DNA of 64,000 nucleotides from Leptotrichia wadei (GTDB lineage Bacteria; Fusobacteriota; Fusobacteriia; Fusobacteriales; Leptotrichiaceae): NCBI RefSeq assembly GCF_007990445.1, contig NZ_AP019841.1, positions 1,674,001 to 1,738,000 of the forward strand, read 5' to 3'. Shown piece by piece: positions 34,734 to 42,283 of this stretch (position 1 is its first letter; each line of letters starts with the position of its first letter). The notes under the pieces were generated by a model. It saw only the letters and a program-made list of their open reading frames with translations, ran no database searches and was not told where the DNA came from. The position numbers and the translations under genes were made by a program.

Positions 34734-35468
34734 TTAAAAGATTTCCTTCAAAACCCGTTTTCCCAAATTTGTCAAATTTTCAAAAGAAATTTCTGCAAGG
34801 CATACCAGTTCATCACCTTTCTGATAGCTAGGATTTTTCTCTAAAAAAAACTGCACATTTTTATTTTTTAACTGCTTTTCCGAAAGTACAACGACATTTT
34901 CCCGTAAAAAATCATTTGTTCCATCATTTTTTACAATTCCATTTTCCTTATTATATCTATTTCCGTATATTTTTTCAGCATAAATATCTTTTATTTTTTT
35001 CTCCATCTCATTTTCAGTATAATCCGCCTTAGGAGAAAATTTTTTAAAATATGTTGGAAGATACATATATGTCTTTATCCCTTTAGAAATCAGAAACCAG
35101 TAAGTTTTTAGCCCATTTTTCATATTTTTTTCACTTTCCAGAAGGCAATATTTTATCCATTCTTTCTGAAATTCGATTCCCCAAGAAAATCCCTTTTCGA
35201 TAATTGTATCCCCAGAAAAAAAACCGACTATTTTTCCATTAACAGTATCTTTTTCATTCTCAATATTTAACTCCATTTTTTTTATTGTAGAAAACCCCTT
35301 TAATTCATCATTTTCAAATAACAAAAAAACATTATTTTTATCATACAAATCTTTTAAAAATTTATCTTTTTTCATATTTTCATAATGATTTTTCATAAGT
35401 AAAAACATACTTTCCACAATTTTTTCATCATCTTTTATATCCAATACAGAAAAAATTTTACATTTCAT
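34734..35468 (-). CDS. GNAT-like uncharacterised protein at the head of the radical SAM cluster
   Basis: The 244-residue protein is unrecognised. A GNAT-like opening is visible: VFLLFENDELKGFSTIKKMEL, then a GKIVGFFSGDTIIEKGF strand-turn. A helical GIEFQKEWIKYCLLESEKN block follows, and a Tyr-rich TYMYLPTYFKKFSP. No acetyl-CoA loop is clear. It is the first gene of the minus-strand run, about 115 bases before the first radical SAM gene, and is probably co-transcribed. A possible role is acyl transfer in the same pathway, inferred from neighbours alone. Confidence 0.5.
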   Translation of the reverse strand: MKCKIFSVLDIKDDEKIVESMFLLMKNHYENMKKDKFLKDLYDKNNVFLLFENDELKGFSTIKKMELNIENEKDTVNGKIVGFFSGDTIIEKGFSWGIEFQKEWIKYCLLESEKNMKNGLKTYWFLISKGIKTYMYLPTYFKKFSPKADYTENEMEKKIKDIYAEKIYGNRYNKENGIVKNDGTNDFLRENVVVLSEKQLKNKNVQFFLEKNPSYQKGDELVCLAEISFENLTNLGKRVLKEIF

Positions 35469-35510
35469 TATTATAAACTCCTTTTTCTTTACAGTAAAAC
35501 CAAAATAATT

Positions 35511-35690
35511 TTATTCAAACTTCGGATTCACCGTATTTGTTAATTTAATTTTTACAAAATTTTTAAATCCTTTTTTAGCTTTTTCTATATCTGCTTCTTC
35601 TCAATTTTCTTTTATATTTTTATTAAAAATGCTGAATACAAATCTCTTTGTATTCTATTTTCCACTATTTATATCCATCTTTTAAAAAGT
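35511..35690 (-). pseudogene. transposase remnant
   Basis: Two short frames in different phases read VENRIQRDLYSAFLIK and, after a stop and a frame change, EEADIEKAKKGFKNFVK ending NPKFE. The QRDLYSAFLI block is familiar from clostridial and fusobacterial IS transposases near their C-termini. No intact ORF remains. It lies beside IS605-type end relics, so the region is a decayed mobile-element site. Confidence 0.45.
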
Positions 35691-35757
35691 TTTATTTTAC
35701 TACTTTTATGATACCATGTACATTTAGCTGTTTCAAGTTTTTTGTAAACAAAAAATA

Positions 35758-35800
35758 TGCCATTCATCTCATGACTAAAGTCACAAGTATCCTGGCATAA
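35758..35800 (-). repeat. solo IS605-type left-end relic related to the queA IStron
   Basis: The plus strand reads CATTCATCTCATGACTAAAG, TCACAAGTATCCTGGCATAAT. It matches the IStron left end (AATTCATCTCACGACTAAAG, TTGCGAGTGTTCTTGCACTAT) at most positions with the same hairpin. No tnpB or intron sequence accompanies it. It is probably a footprint of a lost relative. Confidence 0.6.
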
Positions 35801-35831
35801 TTAATAAAATTACATAAATAACTTTTTTATA

Positions 35832-36067
35832 GTGAACTACTCCCGCTTACAGAAGCGGGAAACTGCTTACTGTTATTTGGTGAACTACTCCCACTTTTAG
35901 AAGTGTGAGCTTCTTGGGAAGTATCTGCTTCTGTTAGCCAAATATATTTACCAAGCTCTTTGGACAGTCCCTGCCCTGATGTACGAGTATTATACCGTAT
36001 AATAATTATTATTTCAAGTTATGTTCTGCAATTCATCTCCCTCTTGTAGAAGAGGGAGACTTCTTGC
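35832..36067 (-). repeat. tnpB-less IS605-type relic (PATE-like), copy 2, with a nested solo end
   Basis: From 35880 to 36067 it repeats copy 1 (24304-24474): the GTGAACTACTCCC end, the segment CTTGGGAAGTATCTGCTT through GTCCCTGCCCTGATGT, and the AATTCATCTCCC end with a matching hairpin, then TTCTTGCT. A second GTGAACTACTCCCGCTT end with hairpin lies at 35832-35868, so one end has been duplicated or another element has decayed against it. No protein is encoded. Confidence 0.75.
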
Positions 36068-36178
36068 TAGATATTGTTAAATTTTTTCAATAATTAGAAT
36101 TTTTTACAAGAAGATAAAACTCTTTGCTTTAAAATTTTTATTTTTCAAATTTTAAATACAATTTTCTAAACGAATCTA

Positions 36179-36832
36179 TTATTCTTCAATAGAACCGTGA
36201 CCAGTACTTTTCAAAGTACAGCTTTTGTCTTTTCCATTTTCTGTGTAAATAGCATCGTTTCCTTTCATGTGAATTGAAATATTTCCATCAGAATATTTTT
36301 CTCCACTTGCAGCTGATGTAGAATTTAAATTATAGATACTTCCATAACCATCAGCTAATTTTACTTTATCTGTTGAAAGATTTTCTACTGTTATATCTTG
36401 GTAACCGTCACAGCTAAATTTTCTTAATAAATTTCCACTTGCAGTTTTATTTGAGTTTCCGCTATTTGAATTTGAATCGCTTGTTAAATTACAGCTTTCA
36501 TCATTTCCGCTTGCTGTAAATACGGCATCATTTCCTTTTATTTGAATAGAAACTCCGTTACCTGAATATAACTCTCCGCTAGCAGATCTTGTCAATTTTA
36601 AATTGTAAACTTTTCCGCTATCATCTGTCAATCTAACTTTATTTGTTGAAAGATTTTCTACTGTTACGTTTCTGCTGCTGCAGCTAAACTTTCTTGTTAA
36701 ATTTTTAGAAGTTACTGCTGTTTTATTTACAGCTTTTTTTCTAGAAGTTTTTGATACAGCTGAATAACCAATAGAACCGATAGCCAATACTCCAATTAAA
36801 GTTGCTAGAATCATTTTTTTTGTAGATCTCAT
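36179..36832 (-). CDS. exported protein with two tandem MliC-like domains
   Basis: The 217-residue protein has a signal-type N-terminus (about 5-24). It then has two homologous modules of about 70 residues (about 48-120 and 137-205). Each begins RKFSC and continues VTVENLSTxKVxL, then xGxxYNL, ASGExYS, xKGNDA and a closing ESC or KSC. The paired cysteines and the ASG-x-x-Y pattern match MliC/PliC inhibitors of C-type lysozyme. Such proteins protect bacteria against host lysozyme in the periplasm. There is no lipobox, so it is soluble or secreted. The start at 36832 is the second in-frame option. Neighbours are unrelated. Confidence 0.7.
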   Translation of the reverse strand: MRSTKKMILATLIGVLAIGSIGYSAVSKTSRKKAVNKTAVTSKNLTRKFSCSSRNVTVENLSTNKVRLTDDSGKVYNLKLTRSASGELYSGNGVSIQIKGNDAVFTASGNDESCNLTSDSNSNSGNSNKTASGNLLRKFSCDGYQDITVENLSTDKVKLADGYGSIYNLNSTSAASGEKYSDGNISIHMKGNDAIYTENGKDKSCTLKSTGHGSIEE

Positions 36833-37010
36833 AATAATCACTCTCTCTTTTCTTCAATCTTTTATATTTATTTTTTGAAATTTTTGATCTTTTTCATCTC
36901 TCAAATTTCAATATGAGTATACTACAGATTACTTTGTTTTTAATATTAAATCAATTATAATTTTAATAGTTTTACAATTTATATAAATATGCCTAAATAA
37001 GCGATATTTG

Positions 37011-37691
37011 TTATCTGTGCAACCTTCGCTTAAACTCTTCTTTATAGGATTTATAGGCATATCGTAACATTATGCTTAAAATAAATAACGGAATCGAAGA
37101 AAATATGCTCCATGTCATCTTTTTGCTTATGATTAATTCTAAAACTAGAAGAAATATTCCAACAAAAAAAATAAAAAAATTCAATATTTTTAACCGATCA
37201 TTTTTATGCTTATCCCAGACATACGAAAAAACAAGGCTAATGAGATAAAATGCAACAACAATAGGAATTCCACGTCCAATACTCCAAGTCAATTTTTTAT
37301 CTCCAAAATCAAGCAAAAGGAAAAAAGCCGTAAGACCAGTCAATATCAAAAATAAATTTGTTCTCATTCTATAGGAATCTAAAAATACGAATAATCCCAA
37401 ATCAAAGATTAAAATAGATGGAATCGCATAATATCCCCATTCCAGTTTCCCATACATTATCAAATTTTGAAAAAAAACTTCTAATATTGAAATAATTGAA
37501 ATTGTAAAAAATGACATAAATACAGCTTTTTTCACTTTTTTCATCTTCATTTCATACAAATTTATATTGACAATCGGATATTCCTTTGCAAATTCCTCTT
37601 CCATTCCCTTTATTTCAGGAACAGCTGTTTCACATAGCGGACATCTTTTCACTCCATCTTCCAACTCTACTCCACATTTTACGCAATACAT
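37011..37691 (-). CDS. DUF6320-type zinc-ribbon membrane protein
   Basis: The 226-residue protein opens with the zinc ribbon MYCVKCGVELEDGVKRCPLC (two CxxC pairs). About six transmembrane helices follow from residue 53. This layout is DUF6320, a family usually found beside an alcohol-acetyltransferase-like gene, as here (the gene at 37740 is 48 bases upstream on the same strand). The function is unknown. It may anchor or regulate its acyltransferase partner at the inner membrane. Confidence 0.75.
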   Translation of the reverse strand: MYCVKCGVELEDGVKRCPLCETAVPEIKGMEEEFAKEYPIVNINLYEMKMKKVKKAVFMSFFTISIISILEVFFQNLIMYGKLEWGYYAIPSILIFDLGLFVFLDSYRMRTNLFLILTGLTAFFLLLDFGDKKLTWSIGRGIPIVVAFYLISLVFSYVWDKHKNDRLKILNFFIFFVGIFLLVLELIISKKMTWSIFSSIPLFILSIMLRYAYKSYKEEFKRRLHR

Positions 37692-37739
37692 TTTTCATTT
37701 CCCTCTTTATCATTTTTTTTAACAATATTTTCTTAATTT

Positions 37740-39188
37740 TTAAAAATAGTTAGTAATTATTTTAGATCTTATCCCTCTTTTTCGTAAATAAACAAAAAAA
37801 TCTCTTTCAATATCATAATTTGCAGTCAAATTTCCAAAATTTATATAAACTTTTTTACTATCGCTTATAACTCCCATTTTAATTTTGCACCTTTTGCTTG
37901 GTGGTGGCAAAAATCTGAATCCTTTTAAATATTTTTCGTATTTTTTCTCAATTTTAAAAACTCCCAAATTGGAAAATCCTGTTGTGTAGCCACGTTCTCC
38001 ATAATAATCAAATATAAATGGGAAAAATATCCGCTTTACCAAATATGGAACGGACTTTATAACTATATTTCTCATCGGATTCATTGCTTTATAAATACTT
38101 TTGTAAAATTCCTTTTTTGTAATTTTCAAGGCAAAATAATTATCCAGATAAGTGATAATTTCAGAGAGGGAATATGCCCCAAGACTGGCATCCACACTTG
38201 GAGTTATATTCATAAAAAAATTCCTATACGTCTTTTCCTCAAAAATTCTTCGCAAATCAACAGGAACTCCAATAACAATCAGATTTTTTGCACTTGAATA
38301 CCTATCCAGCAAAACTTTAAAATAAACTGCAAGCAGATATTTTCCAATTGTAGTTTTATGCTTTTTGCTTTCCATTTTCAAATCATCAGTAGAAATCTCG
38401 CCAGTTGTAATATGATACTGCCCCTTCTCCAATATTTTTATTGGTAAATGAAATGCAGACTTTATCGTAGTTTCCTTGCTTACCTTCTGCATATATTTTT
38501 CATAAAGGTCAATATATTTACTTTCCTTTGCACCATTTTCCTCATTATCGTTTCCAAATATTTCTTCGTTCTTTTCTAAAATCTTTTTTTTATTTTCTAA
38601 AAAACTCTTATTCTCAAAATTTTTAATTTCACCATTTATTTTCGGAAAATCAATTATTTTTTTATCTTTTATCAAATCTTTATCTTTTATTTCAATTTTG
38701 TCTTCATCTTTATTTTTTCCCTTATTTTCAATAATAATATCTACATTTTCAAAATTCCTGTTCCTGCTTCTTTTAGAAAAATACTTCTCTTCCAAATATT
38801 CTTCAATTAAATCTTGAAAAAATAGCATCGCACCCTTTCCATCTGTTAAAAAATGTGCAATTTCTATTGACAATTTATTATTAAAATAAATAATTCGCAA
38901 CGGATTATCCTTTTGTATATCCGTACAAGGATAAGTTTTTTCCTTCTCAATCATAAAATGTGTCTTTTTCTGCTGTAAATAATTCCAAAAAATCCCCTTT
39001 TTCAATTCTGAATTATAAAACGGATACTTTCTTTCAAGTAAAACTGCCACATTTCTCAATACTTTCAAATCAATGTTTTCAGAAAACAATGCCGAAAGCC
39101 TGAAACATGTCGTTCTCCCTTCGCTAATTATTGAAGAATACGTTTTTGCAAAGGCATCTAACTCATACCAGATTTTTTCATTTTTCAC
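37740..39188 (-). CDS. condensation-like alcohol acetyltransferase family protein
   Basis: The 482-residue protein has the CoA-dependent acyltransferase/condensation fold. The catalytic-type motif is AHFLTDGKG, with the active His at about 112. The second half contains IVIGVPVDLRR and a late TTGFSNLGVFKI strand, typical of the family. A Lys/Asp/Asn-rich insert of about 85 residues (about 140-225) interrupts the N-terminal half and looks like expanded low-complexity sequence. These proteins make acyl or acetyl esters, but few have been characterised. The gene is followed by its DUF6320 partner. Its place near the radical SAM and acyltransferase genes hints at a shared lipid pathway. Confidence 0.78.
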   Translation of the reverse strand: MKNEKIWYELDAFAKTYSSIISEGRTTCFRLSALFSENIDLKVLRNVAVLLERKYPFYNSELKKGIFWNYLQQKKTHFMIEKEKTYPCTDIQKDNPLRIIYFNNKLSIEIAHFLTDGKGAMLFFQDLIEEYLEEKYFSKRSRNRNFENVDIIIENKGKNKDEDKIEIKDKDLIKDKKIIDFPKINGEIKNFENKSFLENKKKILEKNEEIFGNDNEENGAKESKYIDLYEKYMQKVSKETTIKSAFHLPIKILEKGQYHITTGEISTDDLKMESKKHKTTIGKYLLAVYFKVLLDRYSSAKNLIVIGVPVDLRRIFEEKTYRNFFMNITPSVDASLGAYSLSEIITYLDNYFALKITKKEFYKSIYKAMNPMRNIVIKSVPYLVKRIFFPFIFDYYGERGYTTGFSNLGVFKIEKKYEKYLKGFRFLPPPSKRCKIKMGVISDSKKVYINFGNLTANYDIERDFFVYLRKRGIRSKIITNYF

Positions 39189-39370
39189 TTTTCCCTCCCT
39201 TCTTGTTTTTTATTATCATTTATAAATTTACAGTTTCATATTAGATTGTTCAACAGCCTAAGTTTTTTTATTCGTAAAAGAAGTCAAAATCTCTTGCTTC
39301 AGGACATTTATTTTATTAAATTTATATAATTATCGAACAGGTCTATTTTTATTAGAAATATTCTTAAAAA

Positions 39371-40225
39371 TTACTTTTCTAAATATTTTTTCAATTTTTC
39401 ATAATTTTTCTTTGCTTCTTCATACCCAATGTTATAAACTTTCTGTAACTTATCTCTATTTTTCTCAATTCTTCCCAAAGTCAGTGGAACTGATGGCTGA
39501 ATCACAAAAATTTCTCCCTTTTTCTCTAAATCGTAAATATGATCCAAAGTTGCATTATATCGACTATATCTAGTTTTCATAAGTTCTACAAATCTAGGAT
39601 ATTTTTTATATCTAATTGCTGAAATTGTTCCTAATCTACTTTGTTTTTTACGATAATTCTTATCTCGTGTCAGTACAACGATATTTTTCACATTCCCCTT
39701 TTTTATTGAATAATCCAAAGGAATCGGATCAGAAACTCCTCCATCCAAATAATTTTTTCCATTTAATTTAACAAGTCTTGACAAAAACGGAAGTGAAGCC
39801 GATGCTCTTAAAGTATCAATTTCTTTTATTGCATCTTTAACCACGGGATATTCTGCCTCTCCAGTTTCGCAGTTTGTAATAACTGCTTGAAATTTCGTTT
39901 TACTATTTTTAAAAGTTTCATTATCAAACGGATTATATTTTTCAGGAATATCGTGATAGGCATACTGCTCCTCAAAAAAATCTCCCGTCTTTAGTAAATT
40001 ATAAAAACTTGCATATTCTCTTTTATTTATATGATCAGCGATTGCATCAAACCCTCTTTTATACTGCTTTGAAACATAGCTTGCACCCAATGCCGCTCCA
40101 GCTGACACCCCAATTAGATTATCTACTTCAATATTTTTTTCCAGAAAAAAATCTAAAACTCCTGCTGTAAAGATTCCTCTCATTCCTCCACCTTCCAGAA
40201 CTAACCCAATTTTTTTATCCATCAT
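39371..40225 (-). CDS. patatin-like phospholipase
   Basis: The 284-residue protein has the full patatin signature: the oxyanion loop EGGGMRGIF (about 11-19), the nucleophile Ser41 in GVSAG, and the catalytic Asp in LDGGVSDPIPL (about 163-173). It resembles the bacterial RssA/YjjU subgroup of cytoplasmic or membrane-associated lipases. The likely reaction is hydrolysis of acyl esters of phospholipids. The start is one of two adjacent ATG codons (40225 and 40222) behind AAAGGG. It is a single gene and is preceded by the QmcA terminator. Confidence 0.9.
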   Translation of the reverse strand: MMDKKIGLVLEGGGMRGIFTAGVLDFFLEKNIEVDNLIGVSAGAALGASYVSKQYKRGFDAIADHINKREYASFYNLLKTGDFFEEQYAYHDIPEKYNPFDNETFKNSKTKFQAVITNCETGEAEYPVVKDAIKEIDTLRASASLPFLSRLVKLNGKNYLDGGVSDPIPLDYSIKKGNVKNIVVLTRDKNYRKKQSRLGTISAIRYKKYPRFVELMKTRYSRYNATLDHIYDLEKKGEIFVIQPSVPLTLGRIEKNRDKLQKVYNIGYEEAKKNYEKLKKYLEK

Positions 40226-40327
40226 TTTCATCCCTTTCAATTTTATTTTACATTATTATACACCTATTAATTGTATTTTTCTACTTTTTTTAATAAACTT
40301 TTTTATAGTCAGTATTTAAATATTTAC

Positions 40328-40357
40328 AAAAAAAAAGACTGAGTAGTTCACTCAGTC
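40328..40357 (-). terminator. terminator of the QmcA/NfeD operon
   Basis: On the minus strand GACTGAG pairs with CTCAGTC around a seven-base loop, followed by nine T. It sits just after the qmcA-like stop codon. Confidence 0.93.
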
Positions 40358-40366
40358 CCATTCAAT

Positions 40367-41275
40367 CTATTTTTTAATCTCGTTATCATTTTTAGTCAAT
40401 TCAGAAAACGCTGTCGCAATACTTGCTAAATTTTGCATATTACTTGGTATAATAATCTTTGTAGCTTTTCCATCGGCAACTTTTTCAAACGCTTCCAATC
40501 CTCTTAAAGATAAAACTTTTTCATTTGGTGATGCTTCATTTAACAATCTCAATGCTTCCGCTTTTGCCCTTTGAACTGACAAAATAGCTTCTGCTTCCCC
40601 TTCAGCCTCTTTTATCTGTTGCTCTTTCTTGGCTTCAGCTCTCAAAATTGCAGCCTGCTTTTCTCCTTCAGCAACCAATATCGCTGCTTCTCTTTTAGCC
40701 TGTGCTTCCAAAATATTAGCTCTCTTTTCTCTTTCGGCTTTCATTTCCTTTTCCATCGCAACACGAATATCGGCTGGTGGCAAAATACTCTTTAATTCCA
40801 CACGATTTACTTTTATTCCCCAAGGATCTGTTGCATCATCTAATTCCTGTCGCATTTTCGTATTAATAATATCTCTTGAAGTCAATGTCTGATCAACTGT
40901 CATATCTCCGATAATATTTCTCAAAGTTGTAGCAGTCAAATTTTCAATCGCAGAAAGCGGTCTTTCCACTCCATAAGTATACAATTTTGGATCAGTTATT
41001 TGAAAATAAACAACTGTATCAATTTGCATTGTCGCATTGTCTTTTGTAATAACTGGCTGAGGCGGAAAATCCACAACTTGTTCCTTTAGTGATACGCTTC
41101 TTGCAACTCTGTCAAAAAACGGATTCAGAAAACTAAGTCCTGAACTTAAAGATCTATCGTATTTTCCCAATTTTTCTACAATAAGCACACGTGATTCAGG
41201 CACGATTTTTATTGATTTTAAAATATAAATTAATGCAATTACAATAAGAATTACTACTATTGGCAAAGCCCACAT
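40367..41275 (-). CDS. qmcA: SPFH/stomatin family protein, QmcA-like (paraslipin)
   Basis: The 302-residue protein has an N-terminal transmembrane helix (about 3-20). The stomatin core follows: VPESRVLIVEKLGKYDRSL, FDRVARSVSLKEQVVDFPPQ, then a long Ala/Glu/Lys-rich coiled coil. It ends in a helix with VLSLRGLEAFEKVADGKATK. It forms microdomain scaffolds in the inner membrane. It directly follows the NfeD gene (31-base gap), the usual NfeD-stomatin pair. Confidence 0.92.
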   Translation of the reverse strand: MWALPIVVILIVIALIYILKSIKIVPESRVLIVEKLGKYDRSLSSGLSFLNPFFDRVARSVSLKEQVVDFPPQPVITKDNATMQIDTVVYFQITDPKLYTYGVERPLSAIENLTATTLRNIIGDMTVDQTLTSRDIINTKMRQELDDATDPWGIKVNRVELKSILPPADIRVAMEKEMKAEREKRANILEAQAKREAAILVAEGEKQAAILRAEAKKEQQIKEAEGEAEAILSVQRAKAEALRLLNEASPNEKVLSLRGLEAFEKVADGKATKIIIPSNMQNLASIATAFSELTKNDNEIKK

Positions 41276-41306
41276 AATTCTACCTCCTATTTTTTTATTT
41301 TTATAG

Positions 41307-41735
41307 TTACTTATTCTTTTCTAAAATAATTTTATTCCCTCTAAATCCTTTAATTTTTACAACTTCTCCACTTGACAGCATTTCCTCGCTTACTCCAGTC
41401 CAAATGGATCCTTTAAATTTCACTTCATATTCCTTTTCAGCTTTTCTAGCGTCAACTACTCTTTCAACTTTTACATCCATTCCCTTCATACTTGAATCAA
41501 AATTCGTTTTCCTCTGTAATTCAATATATTTTCTCAAAACTGGACGTGTAAAAATCAAGAAAATTATTGAAAGCACAGCAAATATTAAAAACTGAGTCAA
41601 CGAATCTCCAATAAAATTTGAAAGAAACATTACAATCAAAGCTGAAAGTGCAAACCAAATTGTCACAAGCCCTGGAATAATTATTTCCAGAATTGCCATT
41701 ATTCCTGACAAAATCGCCCAAAACAATGCTCCCAT
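41307..41735 (-). CDS. NfeD-like membrane protein
   Basis: The 142-residue protein has four hydrophobic segments in the first 70 residues. A C-terminal OB-fold follows, with SSMKGMDVKVERVVDARKAE and SSGEVVKIKGFRGNKIILEK. That is the short NfeD1b-type protein that partners stomatin-family proteins and modulates their assembly. It is first in the two-gene operon with qmcA. Confidence 0.9.
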   Translation of the reverse strand: MGALFWAILSGIMAILEIIIPGLVTIWFALSALIVMFLSNFIGDSLTQFLIFAVLSIIFLIFTRPVLRKYIELQRKTNFDSSMKGMDVKVERVVDARKAEKEYEVKFKGSIWTGVSEEMLSSGEVVKIKGFRGNKIILEKNK

Positions 41736-41763
41736 AATTTCTTCCTCCCAATTTTATTTTTCA

Positions 41764-41877
41764 TTAAAATCCGATTCCGATTCCTCCGTGGATTCCTCCT
41801 GTTCCTACTCCAATTCCAGCACTTAAACATGATGTCAAAGCCAATAACATCAATATTGCAATAATAATTTTTTTCAT
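41764..41877 (-). CDS. 37-residue glycine-rich lipoprotein, paralogue of the next one
   Basis: The ATG follows AAAGGAAG. The peptide has a signal helix with the lipobox LTSC (residues 14-17). The mature part after the cysteine is short and Gly/Ile-rich (GIGVGTGGIHGG, GIGIGF). It resembles the neighbour at 41923 in signal peptide, lipobox and glycine repeat. It is too short to fold conventionally and probably decorates the membrane or envelope. It lies between the other small lipoprotein and the NfeD gene. Function unknown. Confidence 0.75.
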   Translation of the reverse strand: MKKIIIAILMLLALTSCLSAGIGVGTGGIHGGIGIGF

Positions 41878-41922
41878 AATCTATCTTCCTTTCATTTTTT
41901 ATTTTTTAATTAAATTAAATAA

Positions 41923-42105
41923 TTAAAATCCAATTCCTCCAGAAAGTCTACCATCTGTATCAATTCCGATTCCACCTCGAATCAATCCACCTGTAGACAC
42001 TCCAATATTCCCTCTAACTTTTCCATCGCTTCCAACCCCAATTCCTCCAGTTATGCACGAAGTCAATGAAAATAGCATCAAAATTACCAAAATTAACTTT
42101 TTCAT
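41923..42105 (-). CDS. 60-residue glycine-rich lipoprotein
   Basis: The precursor has a signal helix and the lipobox LTSC (residues 14-17). The mature peptide contains three or four imperfect repeats of GxIGVxxxGxxRGGIG or IGIDTDGRLSGGIG, which alternate Gly-rich turns with charged residues. The start follows an AAGGAG site. It is the larger of a tandem pair with 41764. No domain is recognised. It is probably an outer- or inner-membrane lipopeptide. Confidence 0.75.
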   Translation of the reverse strand: MKKLILVILMLFSLTSCITGGIGVGSDGKVRGNIGVSTGGLIRGGIGIDTDGRLSGGIGF

Positions 42106-42191
42106 ACCAACTCCTTTAATTTATTTATTATTTTTTGTTGCTACCTTTCTTATTTTATAATTTTATTAACTTTCTTGCAAGTATTATTTTC

Positions 42192-42242
42192 AAAAAAGCC
42201 ATCTCACAAGTTTAAAAATTTATTTTTACTTACAAGATGACC
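42192..42242 (-). terminator. terminator after valS
   Basis: On the minus strand GGTCATCTTGTAAGT pairs with ACTTGTGAGATGGC through G-U tolerant pairing, followed by TTTTTT. It lies about 40 bases after the valS stop. Confidence 0.75.
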
Positions 42243-42283
42243 TCCTAATTAATATTTATCGCTATCTCTTAGAACATCTACAA

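Noticed and set aside
35861-36178. a small gene between the relic and the MliC-like gene
   Set aside because: No frame with a start and ribosome site was found. The sequence is accounted for by the relic and AT-rich spacer.
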